Assembly (NCBI GenBank): GCA_963704335.1
Contig: OY969889.1
Coordinates: 2,790,001 to 2,854,000 of the forward strand
Source of the DNA: PALSA-612 sp963704335
GTDB taxonomy: Bacteria > Actinomycetota > Thermoleophilia > Gaiellales > Gaiellaceae
Direction of reading: 5' to 3'
DNA: 64,000 nt
Shown piece after piece: positions 44,006-51,206 of the stretch. Under the pieces are notes generated by a model. The model had not been told where the DNA came from and searched no databases. It saw only the letters and a program-made list of their open reading frames with translations. Both the position numbers and the translations under genes were made by a program. Position 1 is the stretch's first letter, and the number at the start of each line of letters is the position of its first letter.

Positions 44006-44653
44006 GTGGGAGACGTGAGAGTCGTCGAGAGCGGCGCCGAGCTGCGCGTGACGGGCTCCGGGCCGGACGCGGTCGTGTGCGTGAACGGCGGAGGTCGCGC
44101 GGAGGTCGCGGGCACGTGGAGCTCGACGGTGGAGTGGCTCGTCGAGCGGCTGGCTCCGCGGTGCCCGGGGCTCCGCTTCGGCGAGGTCCGCTACCGGGTG
44201 AAGTCGTGGCGGCGGCTCGACCTCTGCGAGGAGGATGCGCTCGCCGCGATCGCAGCACTCGAGCCACGGCGAACGCTCATGCTCGGCTTCTCCATGGGCG
44301 GCACGGTGTCCGTGCGGCTCGCCGGGCAGCCTTCGATAGCCACCGTGGTCGGGCTGGCGCCCTGGTTGCCGGAGCAGCTCGATCTCTCCCGGCTCGACGG
44401 CAAACGGCTCGCCATCATCCACGGCAGCCTCGACAGCCCGCTGCCCGGTATCCCGGGCGTGACGGCGAAGAGCTCGCGCCACGCGTACGAGCGCGCCGTC
44501 GGCCGCGGCATCGACGCTTCCTACACGATCGTTCGCGGTGGGCTCCACGGCGCGGCCGTCCGCGCTCCCAACGGTCGCACTCTGCCGCTGCCGCGAGCCG
44601 GCGCCTGGCTGACGGCGATCGCGGGCGAGCTGGAGCGGTTCCAGGAGTCGTAG
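44006..44653 (+). CDS. alpha/beta-hydrolase-like protein
   Basis: From GTG 44006 the product has 215 residues. The start VVCVNGGGRAEVAGTWSS is the oxyanion region. RTLMLGFSMGGTVSVRLAG is the nucleophile elbow (GFSMGG), RLAIIHGSLDSPLPGIPG is the acid strand and RGGLHGAAVRAP provides the His. The substrate is unknown. Its stop overlaps the GTG of the acyltransferase gene, so the two are coupled. The region upstream shares its promoter stretch with the divergent sulfatase. Confidence 0.8.
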   Translation: MGDVRVVESGAELRVTGSGPDAVVCVNGGGRAEVAGTWSSTVEWLVERLAPRCPGLRFGEVRYRVKSWRRLDLCEEDALAAIAALEPRRTLMLGFSMGGTVSVRLAGQPSIATVVGLAPWLPEQLDLSRLDGKRLAIIHGSLDSPLPGIPGVTAKSSRHAYERAVGRGIDASYTIVRGGLHGAAVRAPNGRTLPLPRAGAWLTAIAGELERFQES

Positions 44654-45270
44654 TGGACGCCGACCGCCCCGTCTACACGATCGTCGAGAAGATCCTGCGG
44701 CCGCCCTTGATGGCCGTCTATCGCGTGCGGATCACCGGCCGTGAGCACGTCCCCGAGACGGGACCGTGCGTCCTGGCGGCGAACCACGTGTCGGTGATGG
44801 ACGGCTTCTTTCTCGGCATCGCCGTCACGCGTCAGGTGCGCTTCATGGCGAAGGCGGAGCTGTACAAGGTGCCGGTGGTCAAGCAGATCCTCCACGCCGC
44901 GGGCGCGTTTCCGGTCGACCGCGGCGCCGACGCCGGCCGGGCCGTGGCCGCTGGCGTGGCCTTGCTCGAGCAGGGCGCGTGCATAGGGCTCTTCCCCGAA
45001 GGGACGTCGCTGCCCGATCAGAAGCGCGGGTACAAGCGCGGAGCCGCGCGCCTCGCACTCTCAACCGGCGCCCCACTGATCCCGGTCGCGCTCGTCGGCA
45101 CCGAGTTCACGCTCGAGCCGCGAACGCATCGCATTTCGCTGCCTCGCGTGCGAATCGTCATCGGCGAGCCGATTCGCGTCGAGCAGCAGGAATCGACGGA
45201 GCAGGCAGCCACGGAGCTCACGGTTCGGCTCCAGCAGGCGATCGAGGCTCTCCGGGACGACGCTTCTTAG
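44653..45270 (+). CDS. plsC: 1-acyl-sn-glycerol-3-phosphate acyltransferase (PlsC family)
   Basis: From GTG 44653 the product has 205 residues. ANHVSVMDGFFLG holds the catalytic HX4D motif, GAFPVDRGADAGRAV is the phosphate-binding block, LFPEGTSLPDQ is motif III and PLIPVALVGTE is motif IV. It transfers an acyl chain to lysophosphatidate at the membrane. It is coupled to the hydrolase before it. A second PlsC elsewhere in the genome would make this copy an accessory enzyme; this window cannot tell. Confidence 0.9.
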   Translation: MDADRPVYTIVEKILRPPLMAVYRVRITGREHVPETGPCVLAANHVSVMDGFFLGIAVTRQVRFMAKAELYKVPVVKQILHAAGAFPVDRGADAGRAVAAGVALLEQGACIGLFPEGTSLPDQKRGYKRGAARLALSTGAPLIPVALVGTEFTLEPRTHRISLPRVRIVIGEPIRVEQQESTEQAATELTVRLQQAIEALRDDAS

Positions 45271-45281
45271 CGTCCTCTCAG
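45265..45281 (+). promoter_or_regulatory. candidate binding site for the adjacent OmpR-type regulator
   Basis: TCTTAG and TCTCAG are spaced 11 bases start to start, 22 bp before the start of the response regulator gene. The same half-site and spacing occurs at 47309 and 48576. OmpR-type regulators bind such 11-bp direct repeats. Assignment is inference. Confidence 0.45.
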
Positions 45282-45303
45282 CCGCGCCTGCGATCCTTTC
45301 CGC

Positions 45304-45984
45304 ATGCCCACACGACTGCTGGTGGTGGACGACGACCGCGCCGTGCGCGAGTCGCTACGGCGTGCGCTGACTCTCGAGGGCTACGAAGTCGAGCTGGCCG
45401 AGGACGGCGCCGACGGCCTGGCCTGCGTCGCGGGAGCCGACCCCGACGCGATCGTGCTCGACGTCGCGATGCCCGTCCTCGACGGCATCGAGATGTGTCG
45501 CCGCCTGCGGCACGACGGCTCGAAGCTGCCGGTCCTCATGCTCACCGCGCGTGAGTCGGTGACCGACCGCGTCGCCGGCCTCGATGCAGGCGCCGACGAC
45601 TACCTCGTCAAGCCCTTCGCGCTCGACGAGCTGCTCGCACGGCTGAGAGCGCTCTTGCGACGCAGCGACGGAGCCGTGCCCGGCGACGTGCTCGCGTTCG
45701 CCGATCTGACGCTCGACACGGGCACGCGCCAGGTACGCCGCGGCAGCCGCGACATGGAGCTGACCCGCACCGAGTTCAGCCTGCTCGAGCTCTTCCTGCG
45801 CAATCCGCGACAGGTGCTGACACGCTCGCTGATCTTCGAGCGCGTCTGGGGCTACGACTTCGGGCCGACGTCCAACTCGCTCGAGGTGTACGTCGGCTAC
45901 CTGCGGCGGAAGACAGAGGCCGACGGCGAATCGCGGCTGATCCACACGGTGCGCGGAGTCGGCTACGCCCTGCGCGAGCAATGA
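45304..45984 (+). CDS. OmpR-family response regulator
   Basis: The product has 226 residues. Receiver motifs are LLVVDDDRAVRESL, the phosphoacceptor Asp53 in IVLDVAMPVLDG, LMLTARESVTDR and YLVKPFALDELLARL. The winged-helix domain follows with MELTRTEFSLLELFLRNPRQ and SNSLEVYVGYLRRK. The type is that of MprA/MtrA regulators. ATGA overlap couples it to the kinase gene. Direct repeats near this gene, its downstream secreted-protein gene and the 48128 gene suggest it controls all three, including itself. Confidence 0.93.
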   Translation: MPTRLLVVDDDRAVRESLRRALTLEGYEVELAEDGADGLACVAGADPDAIVLDVAMPVLDGIEMCRRLRHDGSKLPVLMLTARESVTDRVAGLDAGADDYLVKPFALDELLARLRALLRRSDGAVPGDVLAFADLTLDTGTRQVRRGSRDMELTRTEFSLLELFLRNPRQVLTRSLIFERVWGYDFGPTSNSLEVYVGYLRRKTEADGESRLIHTVRGVGYALREQ

Positions 45985-47303
45985 CGCTCCGTGCTCGCCT
46001 CACGCTCTCGGCCGCCTTTGCAGTGGCCGCCGCGGTCATCCTGGCATCGATTGCCGTGTACTTCGTCGTGCGCAGCGAGTTGCGGAGCGAGGTCGACGAG
46101 TCGCTTCGCGAGCGGGCAGCGGTGATCGAGCGACGGCCGTTTGAAGAGAACTTTCCGCACATTCCCCCGCCGGTGCTCGGTGAGCCAGGCGGCTATGTCC
46201 AACTCGTCGCGGCCGACGGGAGCACGCTGCGCCAGCCCGGCTTCACGCTCGAGCTGCCGGTGGACGAGCGCACGCGCGAGGTCGCCACGGGCGAGCGCGA
46301 GACGTTCCTCGAGGACGCCACGGTGTCCGGCACACACGTCCGGATGATCGTCGTCCCGCTCGCCAACGGGGTCGCGCTGCAGATCGCCCGCCCGCTCGAC
46401 GAAGTGGACGGCGTGCTCGATCGCCTGCGCTGGATCCTGTTCGCGATTGCTCTCGGCGGAAGCGCGCTCGCGGCGCTGCTCGGACTGGGCGTCGCGCAGT
46501 CCGCGCTGGTACCGACTCGTCGGCTGACCGAGGCCGCCGAGGACATCACCGCCACACACGATCTTCGTCGCCGAGTAGACACCGACCGCAAGGACGAGCT
46601 CGGGCGCCTCGCCGTCGCGTTCAACACGATGCTGGGCGCGCTCGAGGACTCGGTGGAGGCGCAGCGCCGGCTCGTCTCCGACGCATCGCACGAGCTGCGA
46701 ACGCCGCTGACGAGCCTGCGCACGAACGTCGAGCTGCTCGGCAAGACCGACGCGCTGCCGGCGGACGAGCGCCGCCAGTTGCTGGAGGACGTCGATGCCG
46801 AGCTGGACGAGCTCTCGCGACTGATTGCCGACGTCGTCGACCTCGCTCGCGACGGCGAGCCGGAACGGATCGAGGAAGACGTACGGCTCGATCAGCTCGT
46901 CGCGGATGCCGTCGACCGTGCCCGCCGCCGGGCGCCGGAGATCACGTTCGAGACGACGCTCGACGAGAGCGTCGTCCACGGCTCGCGAGAGCGCCTGCAC
47001 CGTGCCGTCTCCAACCTGCTCGACAACGCCGTGAAGTGGAGCCCGGACGGCGGAGCGGTCGAGGTGCGGGTGGCAGATGCCGTCGTCTCGATCCGGGACC
47101 ACGGGCCGGGCATCGGTGAAGACGACCTCCCCAAGGTCTTCGATCGCTTCTACCGTGCCGCGGACGCGCGTGGCCTGCCCGGCTCGGGCCTCGGGCTCGC
47201 CATCGTGCGCCAGGTTGCCGACTCCCACGGAGGCAGCGTCAGCGCCGCGCGGGCGGACGGAGGCGGCACGATCGTCCGCCTGCAGCTCATAGAGAGCCCT
47301 TAG
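45981..47303 (+). CDS. HAMP-domain sensor histidine kinase
   Basis: The product has 440 residues. There is an N-terminal membrane helix (FAVAAAVILASIAVYFVV), then a ~110-residue outside domain. A second helix (ILFAIALGGSALAALLGLG) leads to a HAMP segment. The His box is RRLVSDASHELRTPLTSLR (His ~236), the N box RAVSNLLDNAVKWSP, and the G boxes IRDHGPGIGEDDLPK and GSGLGLAIVRQVA. It would phosphorylate the coupled OmpR-type regulator. The outside domain implies an envelope signal. Confidence 0.93.
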   Translation: MTLRARLTLSAAFAVAAAVILASIAVYFVVRSELRSEVDESLRERAAVIERRPFEENFPHIPPPVLGEPGGYVQLVAADGSTLRQPGFTLELPVDERTREVATGERETFLEDATVSGTHVRMIVVPLANGVALQIARPLDEVDGVLDRLRWILFAIALGGSALAALLGLGVAQSALVPTRRLTEAAEDITATHDLRRRVDTDRKDELGRLAVAFNTMLGALEDSVEAQRRLVSDASHELRTPLTSLRTNVELLGKTDALPADERRQLLEDVDAELDELSRLIADVVDLARDGEPERIEEDVRLDQLVADAVDRARRRAPEITFETTLDESVVHGSRERLHRAVSNLLDNAVKWSPDGGAVEVRVADAVVSIRDHGPGIGEDDLPKVFDRFYRAADARGLPGSGLGLAIVRQVADSHGGSVSAARADGGGTIVRLQLIESP

Positions 47304-47308
47304 GAGGC

Positions 47309-47325
47309 GTTCAGGAGCCTCTCAG
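47309..47325 (+). promoter_or_regulatory. candidate regulator site upstream of the secreted-protein gene
   Basis: GTTCAG and TCTCAG are spaced 11 bases start to start. They lie 44 bp before ATG 47370 and directly after the kinase stop. Same pattern as at 45265 and 48576. Confidence 0.45.
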
Positions 47326-47369
47326 AGTCGCCTGGTTCGATGGGCACCGTGAACGACGAAAGGAGCCCG

Positions 47370-48062
47370 ATGAACATCAAGCGATTCGCAGCGAGGCGCA
47401 CCTTGATCCTCTGCGCAGTCGTGACGGCGGTGGTCGTTGGAGCCGGCGCCGCCGTGGCCGCCGGCAAGGACGTCTTCGACCCCGAGCAGGAGCGTGCAGC
47501 CTTTCAGGCAGCCGTCGCCGAGAAGCTCGGGGTGACGACGACGGAGCTCCAGGACGCCTACAAGGCAGCTGCTCTGGAACAGCTCGACGCCGCGGTCGCG
47601 GCCGGCAGGCTCACGGAAGAACAGGCTGCCGAGCTCCGCGAGCGCATCGAGTCGGGAGACTTCCTCGGTCCGCACGGCTTCGGGCCCTTCTTCGGCGGTG
47701 ACGGCCTGCGAGGGCCGGGCCACCATCTCGAAGGGGCAGCCGACTATCTCGGCCTCAGCGAGGAGGAGCTCCACGAACGGCTTCGCAACGGCGATTCGCT
47801 CGCCGAGATCGCCGAGGCCGAAGGCAGGAGCGTCGCCGGGCTGAAGCTGGACCTCGTGGCCGCCGCGAAGGAGCGGCTCGACCAGGCCGTCGCGGACGGC
47901 CGCATCACCGCCGCCCAGCGAGCCGAGCTGCTCGAGCAAGTCGAGTCGAACGTCGACGATCTCGTGAACGGCGAAGGCTTCCCTGGACGTCCACCCCGCT
48001 TCGACAGATTCGGCGGTTCCATGGACGGGTCATTCGCCCCGCTCGCACCGCCGGATGCGTAG
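47370..48062 (+). CDS. secreted helical protein with two related repeats
   Basis: From ATG 47370, with GAAAGGAGCCCG before it, the product has 230 residues. A signal peptide (LILCAVVTAVVVGAGAAVAAG) leads to two similar helical units. The first is AEKLGVTTTELQDAYKAAA, then QLDAAVAAGRLTEEQAAELR. The second is LGLSEEELHERLRNG, then RLDQAVADGRITAAQRAELL. A Gly/Pro/Phe-rich linker and tail separate and follow them. The repeats resemble DUF2680-like secreted proteins of Gram-positives. As the third gene of the two-component operon it is probably its output, with an envelope role. A strong terminator lies 30 bp after it. Confidence 0.82.
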   Translation: MNIKRFAARRTLILCAVVTAVVVGAGAAVAAGKDVFDPEQERAAFQAAVAEKLGVTTTELQDAYKAAALEQLDAAVAAGRLTEEQAAELRERIESGDFLGPHGFGPFFGGDGLRGPGHHLEGAADYLGLSEEELHERLRNGDSLAEIAEAEGRSVAGLKLDLVAAAKERLDQAVADGRITAAQRAELLEQVESNVDDLVNGEGFPGRPPRFDRFGGSMDGSFAPLAPPDA

Positions 48063-48093
48063 CACGTAGGACGCACCACCCTCCCCGAGCGCG

Positions 48094-48120
48094 CGAGGGG
48101 GCCGTTGATCGGCCCCCTCG
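48094..48120 (+). terminator. intrinsic terminator-like hairpin
   Basis: CGAGGGGGCCG pairs with CGGCCCCCTCG around a 5-base loop, 32 bp past the end of the secreted-protein gene. No long T run follows, but the GC-rich stem is strong. It also faces the convergent gene at 48128, so it may work both ways. Confidence 0.75.
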
Positions 48121-48127
48121 ACGCTTC

Positions 48128-48535
48128 CTAGAGGCGGACGACGAACCAGCCGTCGACGTTGTCGCAGAGCACCTGGCGGGGCCGCTCGTGCGCGTACGTG
48201 TAGACGGGCAGCTTGTTCCGCGTCACCTGAAGCCGGCCGTCGGGACGGCGCACGGTGCCGAAGACGCCGCTCAGACCGGCGATCTTCTTCGACACGAGCT
48301 TCGCGGACTTGACGATCAGCGGCGGCCAGGCCTTCGCACACGAGCCGACGCAGCGCACCTTGCCGCCGGCCTTCTTCTCGACCTGCCAGTAGTAGAGGAC
48401 TTGCTTGTCGGTGCGCGAGAGCACCTTGCCGAACGTCGGGTCGAGGAATGAGGACACTGGTGCCGTCGGCTTCGCAGCCGCCGGCACGACGAGCGCGAGA
48501 CCGACCAGCGCGATCGCAATACGCACGCGGTTCAT
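48128..48535 (-). CDS. secreted lipoprotein-type repeat protein (COG4315-like)
   Basis: The product has 135 residues. A signal peptide (VRIAIALVGLALVVPAAA) has no lipobox Cys. The mature part reads KVLSRTDKQVLYYWQVEKK, then VRCVGSCAKAWPPLIVKSA, then RLQVTRNKLPVYTYAHERP and VLCDNVDGWFVVRL. The LYxW and VYxY elements and CxGxCAKAWPPL are the signature of these predicted heme- or metal-related envelope proteins. The function is unknown. The direct repeat at 48576 lies 41 bp before its start. Confidence 0.85.
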   Translation of the reverse strand: MNRVRIAIALVGLALVVPAAAKPTAPVSSFLDPTFGKVLSRTDKQVLYYWQVEKKAGGKVRCVGSCAKAWPPLIVKSAKLVSKKIAGLSGVFGTVRRPDGRLQVTRNKLPVYTYAHERPRQVLCDNVDGWFVVRL

Positions 48536-48575
48536 ACGGGTAGTGATAGCCGAGCCGCCGGGCCGGCGCGGGGAA

Positions 48576-48592
48576 GTTCAGGAAGTGTTCAG
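48576..48592 (-). promoter_or_regulatory. candidate regulator site upstream of the COG4315-like gene
   Basis: GTTCAG occurs twice with an 11-base step, the best copy of the pattern at 45265 and 47309. It overlaps the last codons of the kinase gene at 48589 and lies 41 bp before the start at 48535. Confidence 0.5.
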
Positions 48593-50187
48593 ACCTGCGA
48601 TGGCTCAGGTTCCGCCGGGGCGGGAGCCAGCTCGAACCAGAAGACCGAGCCGTTGCCGTCCGTCGTCTCGAAGCCCATACGGCCGCCGTGCGCCTCGACG
48701 ATCTCGCGCGACACCGCGAGCCCGAGGCCCATGCCGCCGATGCCGCCCAACCCGGCCTCGCCGCGGAAGAACTTCGTGAAGATCCGTGACCGTGCGGACT
48801 CGGGGATGCCGATTCCCTGGTCCCGCACGCTGACACGCACCTTGCCGAGACGCATTCCCGCCTCCACGTCGACCTGGCCTCCGTCGGGCGAGTACTTGAT
48901 CGCGTTGCCGAGCAGGTTCGCGATCACCTGTGCGATCCGGCCGCGGTCTGCGCGCACCTCGAGCGCGCCGCTCCCCGGCTCGAAGTTGATCGTGTGCCGC
49001 TCGCTGCGGTGGCCGAAGGAGCGGTTCTGCTCCTCCAGCAAGGTTCCGAGGTCGAATGTCTCGACCTCGAGGTTTAGCCGACCTTCCTCGATGCGCTTCA
49101 CATCGACCAGCTCGCTGACGAGGCTCTCGAGCCGGCGCGCCTCGTCGGAGATGATCAAGAGGTACTTGCCGCGCGTCTCGTCGTCGACGGGCCTCGTCTG
49201 CAGCAGCGATGCGTAGCCGAGCACACAGGCGAGCGGCGTGCGCACCTCGTGCGAGATGACGCTGATCAGCTCCGAGCGCAACCGCTCCGATTCGCGGAGC
49301 TGACGGTTCTGGTCTTCTAGCTCCTCCTTGCTGTGTTCCAGCGAGGCGGCCATCTCGTTGAAGGCCGCGGAGAGGTCGTGGACCTCCGCAGGGCCACGCT
49401 CCGGAAGGCGCACCGAGAGGTCGCCCGCCGCGACGTGCTTCGCCGCTTCTGACACGCGCCTCACCGGGTGAGCGACGGCGCGCGACAGCTCGACGCCGAA
49501 CAGCAGGACAAGGAGCACCGACACGCCGAGCGCGCCCAGGCCAACGAGGATGGCCCTGTTCGCCTGGCTCGTCGCCGACGAGGTGCGCGTGGCCGCGAGA
49601 TTGTTCTCCGTGGTCAGCACCTGTGTCACCTGCCGCCGGAGCGCGTCGAGCCGTCTGCGGCCTTCCACGACGGCGACGGGCGAGCGCGCCACCGCCGGGT
49701 TGAACTCGGCGATGCCGACGATCGGCACGGCGTAGTCATCCCTGTACTCGCGAACGGCCTGGACGAGGCGCTGGGCGCGCCGTTCCTGCCCTGAACTCCC
49801 GGCCGCGCTCGCGGTGAGGGTCGCGATCGACCCCGGTAGATCATCGCGGACGCTTTCCCACGTGCGTTTGAATCTCCGGTCGCCGGTGTTGACGAAGCCA
49901 CGCAGGGCGGCATCGAGCTGGAGCAGGTCCTGCTCCAGCACGAGCGTCGCAGAGGTGACGTCCTTCGAGCGGTTCGCCGCCGTGGTCGTCGACCGCAGGT
50001 CGGAGAGCGTGATCACGAGGATGGCGAACGCTGCCGCCACGAGCACGGCCAGCAGCGCGCTCGCGAGCGCGATCCTCGCAACGAGCGGGACGCGCACGCC
50101 GAAGGCGCGAAACACCGGCAGACGGAGTACGCGGTCGAGCCGGCCAGGGTGCGACTGCTCGAGCTGTACGTCCGCCACTGGGCTCAC
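48589..50187 (-). CDS. CHASE3-domain sensor histidine kinase
   Basis: The product has 532 residues. The first membrane helix is at ~38-60. The outside domain DVTSATLVLEQDLLQLDAAL and LRGFVNTGDRRFKRTW is a CHASE3 sensor. A second helix (~208-230, ILVGLGALGVSVLLVLLFGV) is followed by HAMP (AKHVAAGDLSVRLPERGP) and a coiled stretch. The His box is LISVISHEVRTPLACVLGYA. The ATPase has VIANLLGNAIKYSPDGG and VRDQGIGIPESARS with GMGLGLAVSREIVEAHGG. The regulator gene ends 4 bp upstream, so it is very likely its partner or phosphorelay acceptor. Confidence 0.92.
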   Translation of the reverse strand: MSPVADVQLEQSHPGRLDRVLRLPVFRAFGVRVPLVARIALASALLAVLVAAAFAILVITLSDLRSTTTAANRSKDVTSATLVLEQDLLQLDAALRGFVNTGDRRFKRTWESVRDDLPGSIATLTASAAGSSGQERRAQRLVQAVREYRDDYAVPIVGIAEFNPAVARSPVAVVEGRRRLDALRRQVTQVLTTENNLAATRTSSATSQANRAILVGLGALGVSVLLVLLFGVELSRAVAHPVRRVSEAAKHVAAGDLSVRLPERGPAEVHDLSAAFNEMAASLEHSKEELEDQNRQLRESERLRSELISVISHEVRTPLACVLGYASLLQTRPVDDETRGKYLLIISDEARRLESLVSELVDVKRIEEGRLNLEVETFDLGTLLEEQNRSFGHRSERHTINFEPGSGALEVRADRGRIAQVIANLLGNAIKYSPDGGQVDVEAGMRLGKVRVSVRDQGIGIPESARSRIFTKFFRGEAGLGGIGGMGLGLAVSREIVEAHGGRMGFETTDGNGSVFWFELAPAPAEPEPSQV

Positions 50188-50191
50188 GACC

Positions 50192-50593
50192 TCACAAAAG
50201 GTCTCGCACGGCCGCCGTCAGCTGCTGGAGATCGAACGGCTTGGCGAGGAAGCGGTTGGCGCCTGCGGCCTCCGCGTCGCCTGCATCGATCTCGCTGAAG
50301 GCGGTCATGACGAGAACGGGGGTGTCTCTCAGGCTGGGGTCGGAACGGATCACGCGCACGACGTCGAGGCCCGAGAGGCCGGGCAGCATGACGTCGAGGA
50401 GAACGACGTCCGGTCGCAGCCGTCTTGCGAGCTCGACGGCCTCCTCGCCGCTGACGGCGCCCGCAACTTCGAACTCGTCAGCCAGCGCCGTGCAGAGGAA
50501 CTCGCGAAGCGCGCTGTCGTCCTCGACGACGAGAATCGTCACGCGCTCGCTCTGCGGTGTCTGCTCGGTCGCTGCGGTATCGATGTCCGCCAC
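50192..50593 (-). CDS. single-domain response regulator
   Basis: The product has 133 residues with a receiver domain only. TILVVEDDSALREFL holds the acidic pocket, VVLLDVMLPGLSGLDV has the phosphoacceptor Asp67, LVMTAFSEIDAGDAEAAG has the Thr, and FLAKPFDLQQL the Lys. With no DNA-binding domain it acts by protein contact or as a relay. It lies directly upstream of the CHASE3 kinase gene, with 4 bp between them, so the pair are co-transcribed. Confidence 0.92.
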   Translation of the reverse strand: MADIDTAATEQTPQSERVTILVVEDDSALREFLCTALADEFEVAGAVSGEEAVELARRLRPDVVLLDVMLPGLSGLDVVRVIRSDPSLRDTPVLVMTAFSEIDAGDAEAAGANRFLAKPFDLQQLTAAVRDLL

Positions 50594-50603
50594 GACCTGG
50601 AGC

Positions 50604-51089
50604 CTAGACAGTTAGCCGAAACAACAGCAGCTGACGTGCGGGCCTTCCTCCGAGGAACGTGACGGTCATGGTGCCACCGACGTTGTCGTAGAGCCCGGTA
50701 CCCCCGACCACGGGGATCATGTAGAAGAGCAGATTGTGCACGGCGCCCATCGCCACCAGTCGTCCTTCCGGCAAGTAGAACGTCATGGTGCACGAGCGCG
50801 AGCCTCCGCCGAGGACTCCGCCCTTCCCCAGGTGCGTGCACAACGTCTCCTGATGGCCTAGCGCCCTCGCGGTGATGCGACGGTTGTAGAGCAGCTGGGC
50901 GATGATCAGCTGATCGCCGGCGCTCACGCCCGGGACGCCGTGGTCAACGACTGTGCGTGAGACCTCTCTGTTCGTGATACGGATGACGCCGGGCTTGCTC
51001 AGCTCGGAGCTTGCGACCACGCCGGAGGCAGGCACTGCCCCGACGAGCAGCAGTACAGGGACGATCCAGCGCAGTCGCGGCATGGTCAT
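50604..51089 (-). CDS. secreted allene-oxide-cyclase-barrel-like protein
   Basis: From ATG 51089 the product has 161 residues. The signal peptide is LRWIVPVLLLVGAVPASGVVA. The mature protein is beta-rich: VPGVSAGDQLIIAQLLYN, RSCTMTFYLPEGRLVAMGAV, and VVGGTGLYDNVGGTMTVTF. The conserved-looking GGTG.Y.N..G pattern resembles allene oxide cyclase or dirigent-like barrels. The activity is unknown. It lies 10 bp before the response regulator gene on the same strand. Confidence 0.7.
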   Translation of the reverse strand: MTMPRLRWIVPVLLLVGAVPASGVVASSELSKPGVIRITNREVSRTVVDHGVPGVSAGDQLIIAQLLYNRRITARALGHQETLCTHLGKGGVLGGGSRSCTMTFYLPEGRLVAMGAVHNLLFYMIPVVGGTGLYDNVGGTMTVTFLGGRPARQLLLFRLTV

Positions 51090-51206
51090 TCGTGCCTTCG
51101 CGCCGCTTATCGGCATTCCTCCAATGCCCACATCCCTCTATCGAGGTATTCGCCAGGTGCGCCAGGCACCGATGGCACAGAAAGGAGAACCACGAGGGGG
51201 TAACAG

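Noticed and set aside
42210..44267. A 685-residue sulfatase starting at 44267
   Set aside because: The added ~120 N-terminal residues are Arg/Pro-rich, overlap another gene's coding region and precede the clear signal peptide that starts at 43907.
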